Positions 8,735 to 20,074 are shown, counted from the first letter of the stretch. The stretch is 64,000 bases of DNA from Nothopassalora personata (GCA_033816765.1 CM066294.1:558001-622000), one strand, 5' to 3'. Numbers and translations are program-made. The notes: generated by a model from the sequence alone, not told the origin.

Positions 8735-11314
8735 ATGGGGTCTCGATTTTTCCACGGCAGCGACAGCTCCAGCGAGAGCTCTTCCGACGAGGAGGAGCTG
8801 TACGAGAGAGACGAGGAGGAATCGTCGGAGGAGGAGTCCTCGGAGGAGGAAGACGACGACGACGACGATGATGACTCCAGCAGCGACGATGAAGGGGGCA
8901 AATCGGGTGCCAGCCGTTTCTTGCGCGAGGCATCCAGCGAGGAGGACTCCGAGGATGAAGACAAAGTCACAATCGTAAAGTCCGCCAAGGACAAGCGCTT
9001 CGACGAGCTGGAGGGAACCATCCGGCTGATTGAGAACGCCGAGAAGATCAGCGACTGGACCGCTATCAACGAACAGTACGACAAGATGAACCGACAACTC
9101 CCCACCCTGATCCGCGCACTCGACGGCAAGCCACCAAAGATGTACATCAAGGTTGTGGCCGAGCTGGAGACAATGATTGCGGAGGTCTTCGAGAAGCAAA
9201 AGGTCACACCAGGCAAGAAGATGAACCCGATCGCGCAGAAGGGTCTGAACGCCATCCGCCAGAAGATCCGCAAGAACAATCGCGAGTACGCAACCGAGAT
9301 CGACACCTTCCGGAAGGACCCAGATGACTACATGAAGGAGGATGCGGTTGAGGACACTGCTCCAGCGCCCAAGAAGGCAAAGAAGGCCCTTGTCGTCAAC
9401 GCCGGTTCCCTCGATGCAGATGATGATGGCTTCACCATGGTTGGTGCCGGTGGCAAGGCTATGGTCTATACTCCAGAGAGCATCCTCAAGCATTTGAGGT
9501 CGATCGTGGAGTCGAGGGGCAGGAAGAACACCGACAGACTCGAGCAAGTCCGGATTATGGAGAAGCTTGCGGATGTGGCTGTCAGCGACTACCAGCGTAT
9601 TCGCGTGCTCCTCACTCTGATTGCTACCCGATTCGATTCGACCTCCGGCACCGGCTCCCAAATGGCACAAGAGCAGTGGAAATTGGCGCAGCAAGAGATT
9701 GGCAAACTGCTCGAGATTCTCGAGCAGAACCGCGACATCATCGTGATCGAGGCCGCTGAGGAGTGGGAGGACGACGAGAAACAGCCGACCATCACACCAG
9801 GCGAGATCTTCAAGATTCCCGGCAGCGTCATCTCATATGTTGAGCGTCTCGATGATGAGCTCACCAGAGTTCTCCAGCACGTCGACCCCCACACAGCAGA
9901 GTATGTCGAGAGACTACAAGATGAGGGCGCTCTATACACCAACATCGTCCGCGCTATGATGTACGCAGAGCGCCTAAAGGCCGAGCCGAAGATTGAGCAC
10001 TCTGCAGATGCCATTAACAGAGTCGTCATGCGCCGCCTGGAACACGTTTACTTCAAGCCATCCCAGGTCGTCAGCATTCTGGAGGAGAACAGCTGGAAAG
10101 AGATCCCAGAGAAGCTCGACTCGACTGTCACCCCTCGTTCGCAGGCCAAGGATGTCACAACCCTCGTTCAGACCCTAGCAGGCTACCTCTTCCAGAACGC
10201 TGAGGGTATCATCAAAGGTCGTGCTATGCTCTGCCAGATCTACTTCCTCGCGCTACACGACAAGTACTACAAGGCAAGAGATATGATGCTCATGTCACAT
10301 CTTCAGGAGACGATTGGTAGCTTCGACGTCAACACTCAGATCCTTTACAACCGGACGCTCACACAGGTCGGCCTCTGCGCTTTCCGCGCCGGCCTTGTCT
10401 ATGAGTGCCAGACTGCACTTCAGGACATCTGTGGCAGCCAGAGGCAGAAGGAGCTACTTGCTCAGGGTCTGCAGATGCAGCGCTACTCGCAAATCACCCC
10501 AGAGCAGGAACGCCTCGAGCGACAGCGTCAACTACCTTTCCACATGCACATCAACCTCGAATTGCTCGAGTGTGTATATCTCACATGCTCCATGCTTCTA
10601 GAGATTCCCACACTGGCCCAAGCAGGCAGCTCACCCGACCTCAAGAAGCGTGTCATCTCGAAGTCGTATCGCCGCATGCTTGAGTATCACGAGAGACAAA
10701 TCTTCACCGGCCCGCCAGAGAATACTCGTGACCACGTCATGCAAGCATCGAAGGCATTGGCAGCGGGCGAGTGGAAGAAGGCCGCCGACTTCATCACCAG
10801 CATCAAGATCTGGGACCTACTACCGAAGGCGGCCGAGATCAAGAAGATGCTCGAGAGTCAGATCCAGGAGGAAGGTCTCCGAACATACCTCTTCACTTAC
10901 GCACCATTTTATGATACCCTCAGCATCCAGAACCTGTCCGAGATGTTCGATCTCGAGCCACAAAAGATTACCAGCATCATCTCCAAGATGATCCACCACG
11001 AGGACCTTGCTGCTGCACTTGATCAGGTCAACAGCGCAATCATCTTCCGAAAGGGCGTCGAGCTTAGCAGATTGCAGAGCTTGGCACTCACACTTAGCGA
11101 CAAAGCACAGAACCTCATCGAGTCAAACGAGAGAGTGCTGGAGCAGCGGACACAAGGTACTGCGAATGCCTTCGAGCGACAAGGTGCTCAGCGCGGTGGA
11201 CGTGGTGGCCGTGGTGGCGGCCGAGGAGGCCGCGGTCGTGGCGGTGCTCCACCCAGAGGCGGTGGCCATGGTTTCACTGGCGGTGCGCTTGGCAATGCGA
11301 TCAGAGCGCAATAG
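8735..11314 (+). CDS. nip1: Translation initiation factor eIF3 subunit c (Nip1)
   Basis: Single exon; the ATG at 8735 gives 859 residues (an in-frame ATG 27 bp upstream would add only nine residues and lacks the conserved MGSRFF start). Core eIF3 subunit of the 40S pre-initiation complex, cytoplasmic. Seen: an N-terminal Ser/Asp/Glu-rich acidic region with [15 protein letters not shown], which in the family binds eIF1 and eIF5; a long helical middle; a C-terminal PCI region (about residues 600-790, [20 protein letters not shown] and [20 protein letters not shown]); and an Arg/Gly-rich tail ([17 protein letters not shown]). Length and domain order are typical for fungi. Confidence 0.96.
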   Translation: MGSRFFHGSDSSSESSSDEEELYERDEEESSEEESSEEEDDDDDDDDSSSDDEGGKSGASRFLREASSEEDSEDEDKVTIVKSAKDKRFDELEGTIRLIENAEKISDWTAINEQYDKMNRQLPTLIRALDGKPPKMYIKVVAELETMIAEVFEKQKVTPGKKMNPIAQKGLNAIRQKIRKNNREYATEIDTFRKDPDDYMKEDAVEDTAPAPKKAKKALVVNAGSLDADDDGFTMVGAGGKAMVYTPESILKHLRSIVESRGRKNTDRLEQVRIMEKLADVAVSDYQRIRVLLTLIATRFDSTSGTGSQMAQEQWKLAQQEIGKLLEILEQNRDIIVIEAAEEWEDDEKQPTITPGEIFKIPGSVISYVERLDDELTRVLQHVDPHTAEYVERLQDEGALYTNIVRAMMYAERLKAEPKIEHSADAINRVVMRRLEHVYFKPSQVVSILEENSWKEIPEKLDSTVTPRSQAKDVTTLVQTLAGYLFQNAEGIIKGRAMLCQIYFLALHDKYYKARDMMLMSHLQETIGSFDVNTQILYNRTLTQVGLCAFRAGLVYECQTALQDICGSQRQKELLAQGLQMQRYSQITPEQERLERQRQLPFHMHINLELLECVYLTCSMLLEIPTLAQAGSSPDLKKRVISKSYRRMLEYHERQIFTGPPENTRDHVMQASKALAAGEWKKAADFITSIKIWDLLPKAAEIKKMLESQIQEEGLRTYLFTYAPFYDTLSIQNLSEMFDLEPQKITSIISKMIHHEDLAAALDQVNSAIIFRKGVELSRLQSLALTLSDKAQNLIESNERVLEQRTQGTANAFERQGAQRGGRGGRGGGRGGRGRGGAPPRGGGHGFTGGALGNAIRAQ

Positions 11315-11680
11315 ATGCATTCCTGGTCATAGGCGTTCTATTGGGTTGGTTGCGGTGGCATGAGATGTACGTGCTGCATGAAATGGATGATGCGGGCGAA
11401 ATGTGCTTACATTGCTCGCTACGTAGTTTACCACGAAATGGAATGCAATTCGACACTGCCCATTGAGACTGACTTTTTTTTATGCGAGTTCAACCGCTTT
11501 GAGGAACTTTTACCATTTGCCTGTCCCGAATTCCAAGCCCATGCTCGTGCAGACGGGCTCATGCATGGCCTTAGCGCGCGCCGCTAGTTTTGTGGGTCCA
11601 GATCACTTCCCAATTCATCACATACTCCACACACCAGTTTCCTCCAACACACAGCTGCAAAGCCAGATCACATCATCACC
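11315..11680. other. Intergenic, eIF3c to RING gene
   Basis: 366 bp holding the eIF3c 3' end and the promoter of the RING gene on the same strand. A T-run near 11470 and short CA-rich tracts just before the next ATG are the only visible structure. Confidence 0.5.
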
Positions 11681-12614
11681 ATGACGCTGCCGACTCGAGA
11701 GCAGTATCTCGCGAGATTGACGGCGTCTCGCATTCCTTGTGGCTTCTCAGCTGGCTCAACGGTTGCTGACGAGTGCCCCGTTTGCTACGAGGTATGCCAG
11801 CGCGCAAAACCCACAATCTAAAGCAATGCGTACTGATGAAGAGCAGGAAGTGACCACCCCTGTGAAGACCACCTGCAACCACAGCTTCTGCGAAGAGTGC
11901 CTCAGACACTGGCTCAGCTCCGCAGCCACGTGCCCATCATGCCGCACTGAGCAGTATCAGCGCGATCCCGCGGAGCTGGCGCAGCAAAACTTTGACGAGA
12001 TGTTACGCGACGCTAGGGAAGAGTATGGGGAAGGTGTCAGCGAGGGGGAATTCCTCGACGAGTGGGAGGCCCGTCTCCGTCATCGCCGCCAGAGACACTC
12101 ACTGGCAATGCCCGGCGATATGCGACCTCTTCCAACGGATGGCTCTCCCTCATCAGACGATGATATTCTCAGCCTCGTCCAAAGCCTAGGTCTTGCTCGT
12201 CAAGAACCGCCAGAGCGACCGCGACGGGTTCTCCCCGCTTCGCCACTGCCGCCGTTGCCAGCCTGGATGGAGGACACTCTGCCCGCTCCGCCAATCCCTC
12301 CACCGCCACAAAGAAGAGGTCAAGCCACAGGTCCCTTGGGACGTGCCTTACAAGCCATGCACGAGGGTTTCGGTAACCTTGTGTACGCCCCAATAGCCGC
12401 AAACGACACTCGTCGACAGCAGCAAGCTCGTCAAGCACCAGAACAAGCGCCGCCACGTCACAACCAGCCGCCACAGCGAGCTCAGCAAGCAGATCGAGGA
12501 CACTATGCCTTCAACTTTGGATCGCCAGTCCCAAGTGCACAGCGTCGCAACCCTCTAAACATGGTTCCCAGGCATCAGGGACAGGGAGGCAGGCGCAATG
12601 GACGAGGCAGGTGA
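11681..12614 (+). CDS. RING-finger protein, probable E3 ubiquitin ligase
   Basis: Two exons (11681-11791 and 11847-12614; 55-bp intron, donor GTATGC, branch TACTGAT, acceptor GCAG), 292 residues. The intron falls inside the RING and splicing rebuilds it: CPVCYE is joined to CNHSFCEECLRHWLSSAATCPSCR, a C3HC4 RING at about residues 32-71. The rest is low complexity: an acidic, Arg-rich segment followed by Pro/Gln-rich sequence (PPLPAWMEDTLPAPPIPPPP) and a basic Gly/Arg C-terminus. The RING predicts zinc binding and E2 recruitment; substrate and location unknown. The ATG at 11681 has a good context (CACC before ATG). Confidence 0.88.
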
Positions 12615-13013
12615 AGTGATTGAGCATATTTTGCCTTGGAGACCATAAAGGCACAGTGTGATGTGACTTGGATATGGAGCATGGAGGCGCACATCTTGTC
12701 GCCGATCTCTCTCGATGAAGCGCGGAGTTACCAAGGGGCGTTATGATCGAGGTATCAAAAAAAAGCTATACTCTCGCGCAGCGGGCAAGCGCACCAGTGG
12801 GTCAGCGCAAAGCTTTTCGCTGGGAGGTAGAATGAGCCGCATGCGGCGCCAAATCACCAGCATTGGATCGCTAACTTTTCTTGGGTGAAGACAGTACTAG
12901 GCCGCCTACACATCGTATGATGAACCGGTCCATACGCGATCAATCATGCCTTCCAAAATACTTCACCACCCCCTCTCTCTCTGCAGATCCAACATCAGGT
13001 CGCCCTCATACCC
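12615..13013. other. Intergenic
   Basis: About 400 bp between convergent ends of the RING gene and the truncated monooxygenase. A run of eight A near 12757 and little else. No gene seen. Confidence 0.5.
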
Positions 13014-13592
13014 TCACTTCTCCGCCCAATCCAGAGCCTCCATCGTTTCCTTAAATACATCATACGAACTGTCAGCGAGCACGATCAAATCTTTGCAAAC
13101 AGCCTGTCTCTTGCCACGTTCCTCGAGTAATACGAGGGTGATGGCCTTGAAATCGACATCGATCGCTGTTCTCCCCAGCTCAATATGCATCCCTGCTTCA
13201 ACAGCTAGATCTCGCAGCCCGGTGTGTATATCGGCCCTATGGTACGAGACGAATGGTGCACCATATAAATCTTCATCACCTAGAAAGCTACTGTCACTAA
13301 GTAACTCCGTAGTGCAAGCATCGAACCGCCGAGTTCCGTGAGGCTGTTTGCCACATGCCCAGTCTGCGTAAGACTGGCGTGCGGTCGGGTTTGACCCAGC
13401 TAATCCCCACTGTTCTAAGACCCGTCCGGCCTGTGGTGGCATATTGATCGCCGCGCCAACCTCGTCCTTGAACTCGGAGCGTTCATAGATGGCTACTGCG
13501 TGGCCAGCACGGCTAAGACCGGTGCCTGCTGAGCGGCCCTCTATGCCGGCGCCGACAACTGCGATGTCCAGCCGCGGTTCTTGGTATGCCAT
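13014..13592 (-). pseudogene. FAD-dependent monooxygenase, C-terminally truncated
   Basis: 192-residue frame carrying only the N-terminal half of a salicylate-hydroxylase-like (group A) flavin monooxygenase. It has a Rossmann dinucleotide motif VVGAGIEGRSAGTGLSRAG (residues 12-30; the usual G-x-G-x2-G is kept but the following residues are altered), an acidic end of strand 2 (YERSEF), and an active-site Arg region around HRADIHTGLRDLA. The GD motif that closes the FAD site and the C-terminal helix bundle are missing: the frame stops after ETMEALDWAEK, where the family goes on for about 220 residues. Either a truncated relic or a gene with an unrecognised downstream exon; I favour a relic, since a second broken copy lies 3 kb away. 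Confidence 0.65.
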
Positions 13593-14381
13593 ACTGAGAC
13601 GAGAGGAAATGGGATCTGACTTGACTGCTCCTTGAGCGCTGCGTCCTCAAGCATATGTGCCGTGAAGCGAGAGCTGAAGTCGTTGCTGAATCAGCCGCAC
13701 TTACAGGCTTTACCCTACAGCCTACAGACGGGTGGCATTGCGGACTGACAGTACTCCTGCATATGTGGATCCAAAGGTGTAAGCTTTGCAGGGTTCTGCT
13801 CGGGAGACTGGACGTTTGCTTTGGGCTGCGAACTCCTGTATTTATCATTGTTTACACGCCCCGATAACATGATACCGTGGTCCAGAGCGTTGTTGTCAGG
13901 GAGGCTGAGCTCACCATCAAGCTAATTCGATGACCATCACGTCCTTAATCATGCATCGTCCCGAGATCCAATGGGTATGTATATGGTCGGGCATATCAGG
14001 TGCTAATTGCGATTCCCTCCGTGAACGATCAAGCTTGTTCTCTTCGTGTCCGGAGAAGGTGAAGTGAAAGAACAATTCCCTCGGCTATGAAGATCCGGAC
14101 CGGCCGACACGTTTTCAGGTGGGTCCAACCAAGATCATCTCACGTGCGACGATCCAAAACCCTGCTCGTCTTCCCGTGAAGGAGGGGTCCTTGCAACACA
14201 TTTGTTGTGTCCACTTCCATTCACTGCCTTCTCTGCGGAACGTGCAGGTGAATGCATCTCGAAGCTTGCCTCTCACCTCCTATTCGCTGGCCAGTTCGAG
14301 AACCGTGCTATGTCCAGCATGACGTCCACAATATAGCTCTGCCTCGCCCGTCAGTGTACCTTCGAGCTTCAACACCGCATC
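13593..14381. other. Intergenic
   Basis: About 790 bp with no convincing gene. It lies between the start of the truncated monooxygenase (minus) and the start of the conserved hypothetical gene (plus), so promoter functions are expected. Confidence 0.45.
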
Positions 14382-15299
14382 ATGGCCTCCGTTCTGGGAA
14401 ACAGGAAGCGCGGCCGTGATGACGATTATGGATTGACTAGCGAAGATAGTCACCTCGATAAGGCAGGTCAAGAGGCGTCAAGCATATGCAAAGTCCAATA
14501 TTGACCATTATGCTAGCGATCTCGCCGCACTGTTGGACACGGCAGTCATCATGGCCATCATGATTCCGTTCTCAGCACGCCAGCTTCACAGACTCGAGAA
14601 CAGCCCAAGTACAACAGCGACGATGATGGCTCTTCGTCCGTGGTTTCTGACCCAGGCAGTCCCCAAGACATATCCATGTCATCCGACGACGAGATGAATG
14701 GCAACACCTTCTCACAATCACCAGATGAGCACTTCATCATGAGCCGACAACGCCCTTCAAACTCGAGTCCTTGGGCGCAGCGGATGCAAACCAATCGCGT
14801 GCCAACTCCTATCGTCAGACCAGGCGGCTCGCCATACCGCACTGGTCCGAGACAACATGTCCGACAACGCCACCCGCAAGAGTTCAGCTCCGACCATCTG
14901 GAAGTCCCCTCACCCATCGACGAAGACGAGGTCCTAACTCCACCCTCGGCAGCGGAAGCAGCAGGTTCTCAACTCAGCATGTTGACAGTCAGTGACGTGG
15001 ATATGCACGAGATTGACGACGTACCCACCATAAACGTACATCCAGTGCGGCCTCTCAGTCGAAATACTAATTTGGACACATACGAATCTGCAGTCGAAAG
15101 CGAGCCCATGGACAGTGGACCAGAGACCATCGTTGTTAGGAAGCAGCGCCAGCGAAGCGGTGCACTGAGTAGTGGCAACTCCCCAGTTCGAGCAGGGCCG
15201 AGTCAGGCTCCGGCTCGGAAGGGATTCAGCATGGGCTTTCGAGCAGACTGCGAGAAGTGCAGGCTGAGAGTGCCGGGACATATGAACCATTTCCTTTGA
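14382..15299 (+). CDS. Conserved fungal hypothetical protein with C-terminal Cys motif
   Basis: The C-terminal exon is open from before 14640 to 15299 and ends in GFRADCEKCRLRVPGHMNHF, a tail I recognise from uncharacterised ascomycete proteins; the two Cys with the His suggest metal binding. Most of the rest is acidic and Ser/Pro-rich, thus probably disordered and possibly nuclear. The likely start is the ATG at 14382 (MASVLGNRKRGRDDDYG). The join is uncertain: a 69-bp intron with donor GTCAAG (14478-14546 or close by) keeps frame, but the same stretch reads in another frame as the protein-like KRRQAYAKSNIDHYASDL. Lengths therefore remain provisional at about 280 residues. Confidence 0.6.
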
Positions 15300-15438
15300 G
15301 CATGAATTTGGCATTTTGAGATTAAGCGGAAGGCGTTGAGACGGAGTTTGCCGTACAGAGGCAGGAAGCAAGCGAGCGAGCGTGGAAGACAGGACAACGC
15401 TGAAGCGCAACGCATTGCACATCGTTACCATTACATTG

Positions 15439-16279
15439 TTAGACGCAGATAATATCCGGATTTTCTATTGTGAGATTGCATTTTTCAACGAATACCCCAA
15501 GTGACCAGGGCTGCACTTGTGGCCAGTGCTGACCTTGGAGATCTGGCGAGTTGATCTTCGTCCATATCAGCTGCGCGCGCTTGGTGGATGCCACGATACG
15601 ACACACCCTCCTGGAGTCTGTGCCTGGCAGAGGCATCGCCGCTTTAGCACGCAAAGGCGGTTGCACCAGGGTAGTATCGAGTTGCAAGTATCTGGTCGAC
15701 ATCAGCAAGGCCGGAAGCCATCTCACTGGCGTCAAGGTCGCTGAGAAAAATGACACCTCCTCTCCACGACCCGCTGGATTAGACGGGTTGGCAGCGGCAC
15801 TTCGCTTCCCAAACTTTGACATGAACCATTCGAAGCGAGCCATGTATTTTGGTATGTTCCAATTCCTACGACGTACGCAGAAATCGGTACCTCTCACTTC
15901 ACAGCTAACCTTGAGATCACGTACCATTGTGATGGCTCACCTCAGAATCAACATAAATTCTCGAGATCCTGAGCTTTTCCTTTCCCTTCGCCTCGCCACC
16001 AGCTACAGTGAAGTTGCCAGGTATTATTAGTAGCTCGTTGTACGGCCCGGCTGGGCTGTCATGATACTGTATGGCGTCCACCATTCCAAGGTCGCCTTGG
16101 AAGTCGTTGCACTGCTGACTTACTGTACCGGTCGTGAGTGGATCATAGATATTGTCCGGTAGTGGGTTCTTGAATGTCAAGATAAGCCAGAACATATCGC
16201 CTTTGAGAGTCCATGGTGCTGGGACTGATGTTGGCATGGCAGTGCCGACGGTCACGGTCAGGTTCCTGGGTGTAGACAT
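15439..16279 (-). CDS. Hypothetical protein, acetoacetate-decarboxylase-like
   Basis: Two exons (15921-16279 and 15439-15865; 55-bp intron with donor GTGATC), 261 residues. N-terminal motifs PAPWTLKGDMFWLIL, MVDAIQYHDSPAGPYNELLIIPG and LRISRIYVDS, and after the splice NWNIPKYMARFEW and FFSATLTP-RWLP, follow an uncharacterised family of fungal proteins that I associate with the acetoacetate-decarboxylase fold (resemblance only, no catalytic Lys assigned). A stronger GTGAGC donor lies 27 bp upstream but breaks the frame. It sits between the two broken FAD monooxygenases, so it may be the surviving gene of a small catabolic or secondary-metabolite locus. Confidence 0.7.
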
Positions 16280-16484
16280 TATCGCGACGTGTTGTGGCAG
16301 TGATAGCATACAGGAAGAGATATGGTGTCAGCATGGCAGGGGCATGGGAAGGCGCTACCCTTGCTCTCGCGCATGGCTGCAGGGCTCACCCTTCCTGGCG
16401 ATGCCTAGAAATGCAGTGGAACGCTCATCGAAAAGTCGCGTTGTCTCTGACAACGAAGCGAGAGATGAGTTCGTTGAAGGCGAG

Positions 16485-17365
16485 CTACAAGCTGGTACCA
16501 CGAGCCGTCGCGTATACAGACTCAATGTCCTCCTCCCACACCGTCCTCATTCTCTTCTCGGTCTGCTCAGCAAGCAACAGCAGGCACTCTTCAAAGTCAA
16601 GATCTATCAATTGCTCTGTCTGCAGCTCATACATATTGCCAGCTGCGCGCGAAGCGACCTGCACCATTCAAGCTCTTGGCTGGCGAACCGTCTGGTACAG
16701 GTCTGCCATCGATGCCAGCGATCTGAAGTGAGGCTGTGAAGATTTTGAAAGGTACTCGCTGAGAGCATTGCCTAGCACCCAGCCGTCTTCAAGGGACTGT
16801 CCCGCGCCCGCACCTAGGAAGGGCGTAGTGGCATGAGCTGAATCACCAAGCAGGATGACCTTGCCGCTCATGTAGTGCCACCGATCGAGCGCTGGACGAT
16901 CGTTGGATGTGCCATTTCGAGGACTCCTGGGGTAGTAGGTTGATGATCTTCTGCACTTCTCCTTGGAATTCGGCAAAGTCGTCCTCCAGCTCCTGTTTGT
17001 CACAAGTGCTCTTCCAACTCTCCTTGAGGTCGCCGACTTGATCTTCTGTTTTCGTCACGAAAGCCACGACGTTGAGCTCCTTGTTGGCGCTGATCGGATA
17101 GACCAGAAAGTGCTTATGTTTGGCTACCCATAGGATGGCATACTCAGGAAATTGCCAAGGATCTAGCGATAGCAGCGGCACAATGCCACGGTATGCGATT
17201 CAGCCAGAGAAGAATCTCTTTGTACTGGGAAGCCTGCTCGAATACATTAATGGTGAGTGGAATGGAAGCTGCATCGCAGTGGTGGCGAAGTGCGAGGGCG
17301 CAGAAAAGGCCGCCAAGGCCACCACCCACGATAGCGATACGAGAGGTCTTCTTTTTCTCGGCCAT
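16485..17365 (-). pseudogene. FAD-dependent monooxygenase pseudogene (salicylate-hydroxylase-like)
   Basis: From the ATG at 17365 there is a clear Rossmann start (RIAIVGGGLGGLFCALAL) and strand 2 (NVFEQASQYKE). Sequence then jumps directly to AYRGIVPLL in another frame, missing roughly 130 residues of the FAD and substrate domain: an internal deletion. A one-base shift follows near 16905 between LLPQESSKW and NDRPALDRW. The FAD-closing motif GKVILLGDSAHATTPFLGAGAGQSLEDGWVLG is intact, but a TGA at 16668-16670 interrupts the next helix between RQPRA and VQVASRAAGNMYEL. Three independent lesions make it dead. It is clearly distinct from the truncated copy at 13.0-13.6 kb. Confidence 0.85.
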
Positions 17366-17840
17366 GAGCTGTAGAAAAGGAAGGAGGAAGACGACTTATC
17401 TTGCGTCTTTGATCATTCGGCACTTGTCAGCATTGCTAGATCAGTAGATGACACGAGCGACGTGCTGCACAGCCGCCATGCGCTTCCAGCGAACTTGTGC
17501 CTGCCGAGTACGTGACAACAATAACTGCATGGTCGTGACCTAGGGGTTTGATGCGCTGACCAGCACGCGTCGACTTCCTGCAGAATTGCCTACACCCTTG
17601 AAACATATACGAATAACCCAAGTCGTACTGGGAACGATCACAAATTGACCATACAGGAACACGCTGAAAGTTGTCCCAAATTTGGAGCTCCCGAATAGCT
17701 GGTGATACATACAGGTACTATGAATACCCTGGGATAAGTACAAGAAGATTCCCTCTCTACCTTCGCCATTTCACAACCTGTGACGATCTATTTATGCCAC
17801 AGCAGTGGTAACTATAGCAAAAGGCGACGCCGCCCTAAGC
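17366..17840. other. Intergenic
   Basis: About 475 bp between the monooxygenase relic and the 3' end of the LysM gene, both on minus. No gene or repeat seen. Confidence 0.5.
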
Positions 17841-18593
17841 TTATTCAGCCTGGCAATCAATAGTTCCAGCAGTAGCGTTCCTGCAGTTCCGTGGCAGAAC
17901 GATCTGCTGACCAACCGCCAGCCTAGTTGGGTCAACGTTGCCGTTAAGAGCCTTGATCTGACCGACGCGGGTTCTGTATTTGGTAGCCAAGTCCACGAAG
18001 ATGTCGCCCGAAACAATGTTATAAGTGCTGACAGTCTCGCATCGAGAGTTGGGGCAGACGGGAATGTTGATGACCTGGCCAACGGAGATGCTATCGAAGT
18101 TGGCGATTTGCTTGTTGTCAGCCTCGAGAGCCGCAAGGGTGATGTTGAAGTCGGAGGCGATGGACGTCAGGGTGTCGCCGCTGACCACGGAGTATGATCC
18201 AGGGAGACCTGGGACGCAGGTTTCGGTTGCGTCGCCTGTTGAAGAGAGGCAGGACTTGTTGTCTGGAGTGGTGCAGTTCTCTGGAATGGTTAGGGTAGCG
18301 CCGGCCTCGATGACGTTGGGGTTGGCGATGTTGTTGACCGATGCGATGTTGCAGATACCAGAGTTGTACTTCTTGGCTATGGACGTGAGGGTGTCGCCCG
18401 AGACAACGGTGTATGTGGTGCTAGTGGTCGAGCCGCAGACGGTGGCGTTTTTTTCCTCACCTGTACCAAGTGTTAGCCGGTCTCTGCTTTCGTCAATAGC
18501 CATGACGATACAATTTGGGTCGTCAGTACGTGGGAAAACGAAGCCGTTCACAGCAGCGCTCATGAGAGCAGCAGTAAAAAGAATGGAACGCAT
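17841..18593 (-). CDS. ecp6: Secreted three-LysM chitin-binding effector, Ecp6-like
   Basis: The frame is open for 250 residues, but a probable intron lies within it: branch GGCTAAC and acceptor TACAG ending at 18461, with donor GTACTG (69 bp, exon 18530-18593) or GTATCG (51 bp, exon 18512-18593). Both are multiples of three without stops, giving 227 or 233 residues spliced, close to known Ecp6 proteins. A signal peptide (MRSILFTAALMSAAVNG) is followed by three LysM domains, about 60-107, 134-180 and 190-235 in unspliced numbering, each opening YTVVSGDTLTSIA, YSVVSGDTLTSIA or YNIVSGDIFVDLA, with paired cysteines and N-glycosylation sites. In plant pathogens this family binds chitin oligomers and prevents plant recognition of the fungal wall (family knowledge). 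Confidence 0.92.
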   Translation of the reverse strand: MRSILFTAALMSAAVNGFVFPRTDDPNCIVMAIDESRDRLTLGTGEEKNATVCGSTTSTTYTVVSGDTLTSIAKKYNSGICNIASVNNIANPNVIEAGATLTIPENCTTPDNKSCLSSTGDATETCVPGLPGSYSVVSGDTLTSIASDFNITLAALEADNKQIANFDSISVGQVINIPVCPNSRCETVSTYNIVSGDIFVDLATKYRTRVGQIKALNGNVDPTRLAVGQQIVLPRNCRNATAGTIDCQAE

Positions 18594-20074
18594 GGTGAAA
18601 TTGATAGACTCGTTGTTCGTGGTCGGGAAGAATAAAAAGGCGAGGGCCTAAAGGAATGTATGGGTAAGACTCAACGAATGTAATCTGAAGAGAGTTTGCA
18701 AGATGGTAGTCGCGGGAAACAAGCCCTCGCCGCTGTCACATCTTTATATCAGCGAGGGGTGTGTTCTAGCGCGTTTACAAGGCCAGAACTGCTATTAATA
18801 GTCCATGCCATTGTGCAGAGGTGTACGTACAGTAGCAACTTGATACCGTATCGGAGAAGCTGGTCTCGGTGTAATCACGGTAGTATGCTATACTGGTATT
18901 GATGGTGCTCTTGGCTATGTGGCCGCACAGAAAGATAAAAAGGAGCCCATGGTAGTCGTGAAATGCAGGCAGCATATCCACGCTGATTTCACACGTGAAT
19001 GTGATGAACGATCAAGTTGATAGCTTGTTTCTGTCTGACGGAGCGACACCACGCGGGATGACAATCTCAGGTTCTGCAGGGCTTGGATATGACTTGCAAG
19101 GAAAGCCCGGAGGAGCCCCTGGGCTAATTTCGTATCGGCACTGGGATGTGGAGAGTATTGATACAGTACACGGTCGTTGCTTTAGAACGATATTGATAGT
19201 CGATACTGGTAGACGCTTCAGACAAGACATCGTTGGGAGTAGGTGTTTAGAAGATTGGCACCTTGTATACGCTCGTAGGGACTTTGGCCCGTCGATTCAC
19301 CGACAGGGTGGTTGTACGGACTCAGTTCAAGAGCCCGCTATCGCTTCATAAGGTCAAGATCGTGCTTTCAACGCGGAAGCTAAATAGCTACAAGTTTTCA
19401 GTCGAATGGCCGCGGATCTAGTGAGTTCCTGCAGATCATGGTTGCGTGATGCTAAAACCTTGATGGGAAGCAAAGCATTGCCCAGAAGAAGGCCCACTCA
19501 GAATCATCGGGAACGCCTGCCTTATCATTGTTGATGTGGTTAATATCTCCCAGGATCAAACGGAATGCTCATCACCTCGCTGGCGCACGGGTATATGCTC
19601 TCAAGACCAGGATGCATCAGCTGACATAGCGGCGTACAATTGATTACGCGAGCGAACTGATCACAATCTGGTTTGATCCTGGGAGATGTTTACAGTACAT
19701 CGAGATCCCTCCCTATTGTCAACAGGCCAGATCCATGGCGTCGCTAAGCAGTGCCTGGACAGTCGCAAGCACTGGCTTGTGGAAACCCTGCTCCGGCAAA
19801 CCTTTTAACAAATTCGGTTAATACGATTACGGGCGGATCCATGAAGGGCAGAGGACGAGCTGAAAAGAGCCAGCGAGAAGTTTTACCTGCATCGCGCGGG
19901 TCAACCCGTTCAGTATTGTGCAAAGTCGGACATACATGCCTTATTGCTTACAGACGCGTCTAGTCATTGCCAAGAGCGGCCTGTGCATGAAGGCTTCCGT
20001 AAAGTCTATGGGCAGCTTACGAAAGCTTCTCTTAAGAAGGTTCGTATTAACCTGGTCTTACGACGTATTCCTAT
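18594..20074. other. Gene-poor stretch upstream of LysM gene
   Basis: About 1.5 kb with only short, motif-free open frames. The first several hundred bases should hold the LysM promoter. It contains a MITE-like inverted repeat (listed separately). Confidence 0.5.
19545..19687. repeat. MITE-like element with 17-bp perfect inverted repeats
   Basis: ATCTCCCAGGATCAAAC at 19545-19561 is exactly repeated as its reverse complement at 19671-19687, leaving a 109-bp core. No target-site duplication is obvious (flanks TTAAT and GTTTA). No coding capacity. A small non-autonomous transposon or a cruciform-forming site both fit. Confidence 0.55.

Noticed and set aside
8678..9694. 338-residue minus-strand frame opposite eIF3c
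   Set aside because: Long only because of codon bias on the opposite strand; no family resemblance, and eIF3c is certain.
18995..19351. 118-residue plus frame upstream of the LysM gene
   Set aside because: No motif, composition like random sequence, overlaps a minus frame of similar quality.
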